A stretch of DNA of 64,000 bases, from assembly GCA_001295905.1 (NCBI GenBank), contig LJHT01000003.1:28387-92386 (forward strand). Direction: 5' to 3'. The translations under genes and the position numbers were made by a program. Every line of letters begins with the position of its first letter. The first letter of the stretch is position 1. Source of the DNA: a beta proteobacterium AAP51 (GTDB lineage: Bacteria; Pseudomonadota; Gammaproteobacteria; Burkholderiales; Burkholderiaceae_C). Shown in pieces: positions 62,008 through 64,000 of this stretch. The notes under the pieces are model-generated. The model ran no database searches and had not been told where the DNA came from. It saw only the letters and a list, made by a program, of their open reading frames with translations.

Positions 62008-64000
62008 ATGCATGAGCTTGCACGCTTTGCACGCGCCCTGGTGCTGGCCGGCGCCGGCGCTGCCGGTGGCCTGGCTGCGCACGCAGCGGGCATGGAAATG
62101 CCCGCTGCCGTGAAGGTGCTGAACCCCGACCTGGCCGGCTTGCAGCCGCTGCCAGGCGGGGGCCTGCTGGCCTGGGGCAGCGATGCCAGCATCTGGCAGT
62201 ACGACGCCGCCACGGCCACGGGCTTCGGCACGGCCGTCTGGCGGCCGGCGGCCACGCCCCACAGCGGCCGCGTGCGTGGCCTGGCCGTGGCCCGGCACGG
62301 GCAGGCCCTGCGCCTGGTGGCCGTGGGTGATGGCGGCCTGCTGCTGTACAGCGACGATGGTGGTGCGCGCTGGCGGCCGGCGCTGCTGCGGCCGGCGCTG
62401 AACGCGGCGGCGAGACCCGCCGCATTGGCGCAGGCGCCTGCGCCGCAGCTTGCGGCCGCTGGCACACCCGCCGCAGGCGAACCCGTTTCTGAGTCGACCG
62501 ACCTGGCAGCGGTGGCCTGCGCCGCCGCGCTGTGCTTGGCTGTCGGCCCACAGCAAACGCTGCTGCGCAGCCTGGACGGCGGCGCCCACTGGCAGGCCGA
62601 AGCCGCGTCGGCCGGGCCGGCTTCGCCGTCCTCGCCGTCCTCGGCCCCTGGGCCAGGCTCGGTACCGCCCACTGAAACACCCGCAGGTGCCTTCACTACC
62701 GTGGTGATGGGCCCCGATGGCGCCGCCTGGGTGGGCACAGCCGACGGCCGGCTCTGGCAGCAGCCTGGCCCGCATGCCGCCTGGCGCGAGCGCCAAGGCC
62801 CGCAGGGCAGGGCGCCCGGCTGGGCGGTGGCCATCGACGCCATCACCCCGGACGGCACGGGCCTGCTGCTGGCCACTTCCGATGGGCAGCTGTGGAGTGT
62901 GAGCGAGCAGCCCAGCCCTGCACGGCGCGTCTTCCGGCATGCACGTGGCAGCAGCTCCCGGCTGGCGGCCCTGCCGGCAGCCGGCGCCCAGGTGGCCACG
63001 GGCAGCGACGGCGCCTGCGCCTTCCGCCCCGCCGCGGCCCAGGCCTGGCGCAGCTGTGGTGTGCTGCCGCGTCGCCTGCTGCGCGGCTTGGCCAGCAGCC
63101 CCGATGGCCGCCATTGGGTGGTGGCCGGCGAAGGCGGCTTGTTGATGCACGGCCGCCCGCCCCAGCGCGCCTGGCAGGCGGTGCGCCTGCCCGTGCTGCA
63201 GGAACGCCCCGACCTGGAGGCGGTGGTCTGGAGCGAAGCGCGCGGCGGTTTTGTGGCCGTGGGGCCGGGTGGCCTGGTGCTGCACGGCAGCGCCGACGGC
63301 CGGCGCTGGACGGTGGCGAACAGTGCACCCCGGCACTACGTGCACGACGTGGCGGCCACGCCCGGCGGCGGTTTGCTGGCGGCGATGAGCTTCCGGCGGC
63401 TGGCGCGCTCTGAAGACGGCGGCCGCCATTGGCGCAGCCATCTCTTCACCGTGCTTCACGAGCCGGCCTTCCTCTTTGCGCTGCATGTCGATGCGCAGCG
63501 CGGCAGCGTGGTGGTGGCCGGTGGCCAGGGCGGCCTGCTGGTGGCACCCGACGGCCAGCACTGGCGCCACCACAGCACCGGCCATGGCCGCGAGCACCTC
63601 GACCTGCTGCCCTTGCCGGGCCAGCCCGTGGTGCTGCTGTATGGCAGCGGCGGCCACCTCATGCGCGTGCACAGCGAGGCCGCCCAGTGGCATGACGTGC
63701 CCCTGCCGAGCACGCAGCCCATGTACGGCGCCTTCACCGACCCCGCCGGGCACCCCTGGCTGCTGGGCGGCGACGGCGGCACAGCCCGTGCCGGCGTGGT
63801 GCAGCGCGGCAGTGTGGATGGCCTTCAGTGGCAGGCGCAGCGTCTGGGCAGCGCCGTGCTGCGGACGGGTGGGGTCGTGGCGGGCGGCCAGGCGCTGCTG
63901 GTGGCGGGTGACCGGGGCGCATTGTTCCGGGCCGCCTGGCCACCCGCCGAGGCGCCCAACGCGGCGCCCGGCGCCGCGCCGGTGGCGGGTGCGGCGGGGG
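62008..64000 (+). CDS. BNR/YCF48-like beta-propeller protein (3' truncated)
   Basis: Open frame from ATG 62008 to the window edge without a stop, at least 664 residues. A short N-terminal hydrophobic stretch [20 protein letters not shown] is a signal peptide. The rest repeats a pattern of about 45-60 residues with G-x-G-G-L/LLx-S-x-D-G-G-x-x-W, e.g. VAVGDGGLLLYSDDGGARW, VGPQQTLLRSLDGGAHW, VAGEGGLLMHGRPP and SFRRLARSEDGGRHW. These are BNR/YCF48-type propeller blades. Such periplasmic proteins often precede MMPL/RND transporter genes, which here would lie beyond the window. A Ser/Pro/Ala-rich insertion occurs at about residues 207-235. Confidence 0.8.
   Translation, partial: MHELARFARALVLAGAGAAGGLAAHAAGMEMPAAVKVLNPDLAGLQPLPGGGLLAWGSDASIWQYDAATATGFGTAVWRPAATPHSGRVRGLAVARHGQALRLVAVGDGGLLLYSDDGGARWRPALLRPALNAAARPAALAQAPAPQLAAAGTPAAGEPVSESTDLAAVACAAALCLAVGPQQTLLRSLDGGAHWQAEAASAGPASPSSPSSAPGPGSVPPTETPAGAFTTVVMGPDGAAWVGTADGRLWQQPGPHAAWRERQGPQGRAPGWAVAIDAITPDGTGLLLATSDGQLWSVSEQPSPARRVFRHARGSSSRLAALPAAGAQVATGSDGACAFRPAAAQAWRSCGVLPRRLLRGLASSPDGRHWVVAGEGGLLMHGRPPQRAWQAVRLPVLQERPDLEAVVWSEARGGFVAVGPGGLVLHGSADGRRWTVANSAPRHYVHDVAATPGGGLLAAMSFRRLARSEDGGRHWRSHLFTVLHEPAFLFALHVDAQRGSVVVAGGQGGLLVAPDGQHWRHHSTGHGREHLDLLPLPGQPVVLLYGSGGHLMRVHSEAAQWHDVPLPSTQPMYGAFTDPAGHPWLLGGDGGTARAGVVQRGSVDGLQWQAQRLGSAVLRTGGVVAGGQALLVAGDRGALFRAAWPPAEAPNAAPGAAPVAGAAG

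Overview
The window is a very GC-rich (about 70% by eye), densely coded chromosomal segment with housekeeping genes (argG, yebC, purD, hemF, nadD, rsfS, rlmH, maf, rng, purU, coaX, mutL) mixed with catabolic and sensory genes. Gene content (isobutyryl-CoA mutase icmF, kynurenine operon, aerobic hemF, TRAP transport, abundant Ala/Arg-rich antisense open frames) fits a betaproteobacterium of the order Burkholderiales, probably near Rubrivivax/Leptothrix/Ideonella. That placement is inference; no rRNA gene is present. I found no tRNA, CRISPR array, insertion sequence or prophage.

Layout. 1-1.7 kb: tail of an OmpA-type protein and argG. 1.7-7 kb, minus strand: a LytS/LytT-like two-component pair, a DUF853 ATPase coupled to a DUF1499 protein, and an unknown protein. 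7.2-14.9 kb: yebC-purD-hemF-nadD-rsfS-rlmH and maf-rng; rsfS appears to start at CTG and carries a long Lys/Ala-rich tail. 14.9-20 kb: DUF4401/GDYXXLXY and DUF2157 membrane pair, purU, a 73-residue membrane protein and a split RDD protein. 20-31.5 kb: a putative catabolic region with a Rieske oxygenase, an overlapping glutamine-synthetase-like ligase, a 2Fe-2S ferredoxin, a TRAP transporter, an alpha/beta hydrolase, a fructokinase-like ROK kinase, aminopeptidase P and a class V aminotransferase. 31.5-36.7 kb: kynBUA (tryptophan to anthranilate), divergent from a CoA ligase of the aminobenzoate/benzoate type plus a thioesterase, with a 15-bp palindrome over the ligase -35 box. 36.6-41.6 kb: DUF418 protein, lipoprotein hydrolase, CBS protein and hybrid histidine kinase. 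41.6-50 kb: coaX, icmF (with a 22-bp operator-like palindrome), a zinc-ribbon membrane protein and mutL. 50-54.5 kb: asparaginase II - FHA/GGDEF - DUF2062 operon and a chemoreceptor with a sigma-28-like promoter. 54.5-58.5 kb: DUF429, ligase-associated DEXH helicase and a degenerate nuclease. 58.6-64 kb: AraC regulator, PL1 and PL3 pectate lyases with a KdgR-like operator, and a truncated BNR-repeat protein.

The genes suggest a plant- or soil-associated heterotroph: pectin cleavage, tryptophan breakdown to anthranilate with CoA activation, and uptake plus Rieske oxidation of an unknown (possibly amine or aromatic) substrate. The best candidate for an undescribed system is the Rieske / GS-like / ferredoxin / TRAP region. 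It recalls the gamma-glutamylation-then-dioxygenation logic of aniline degradation but has a different composition.
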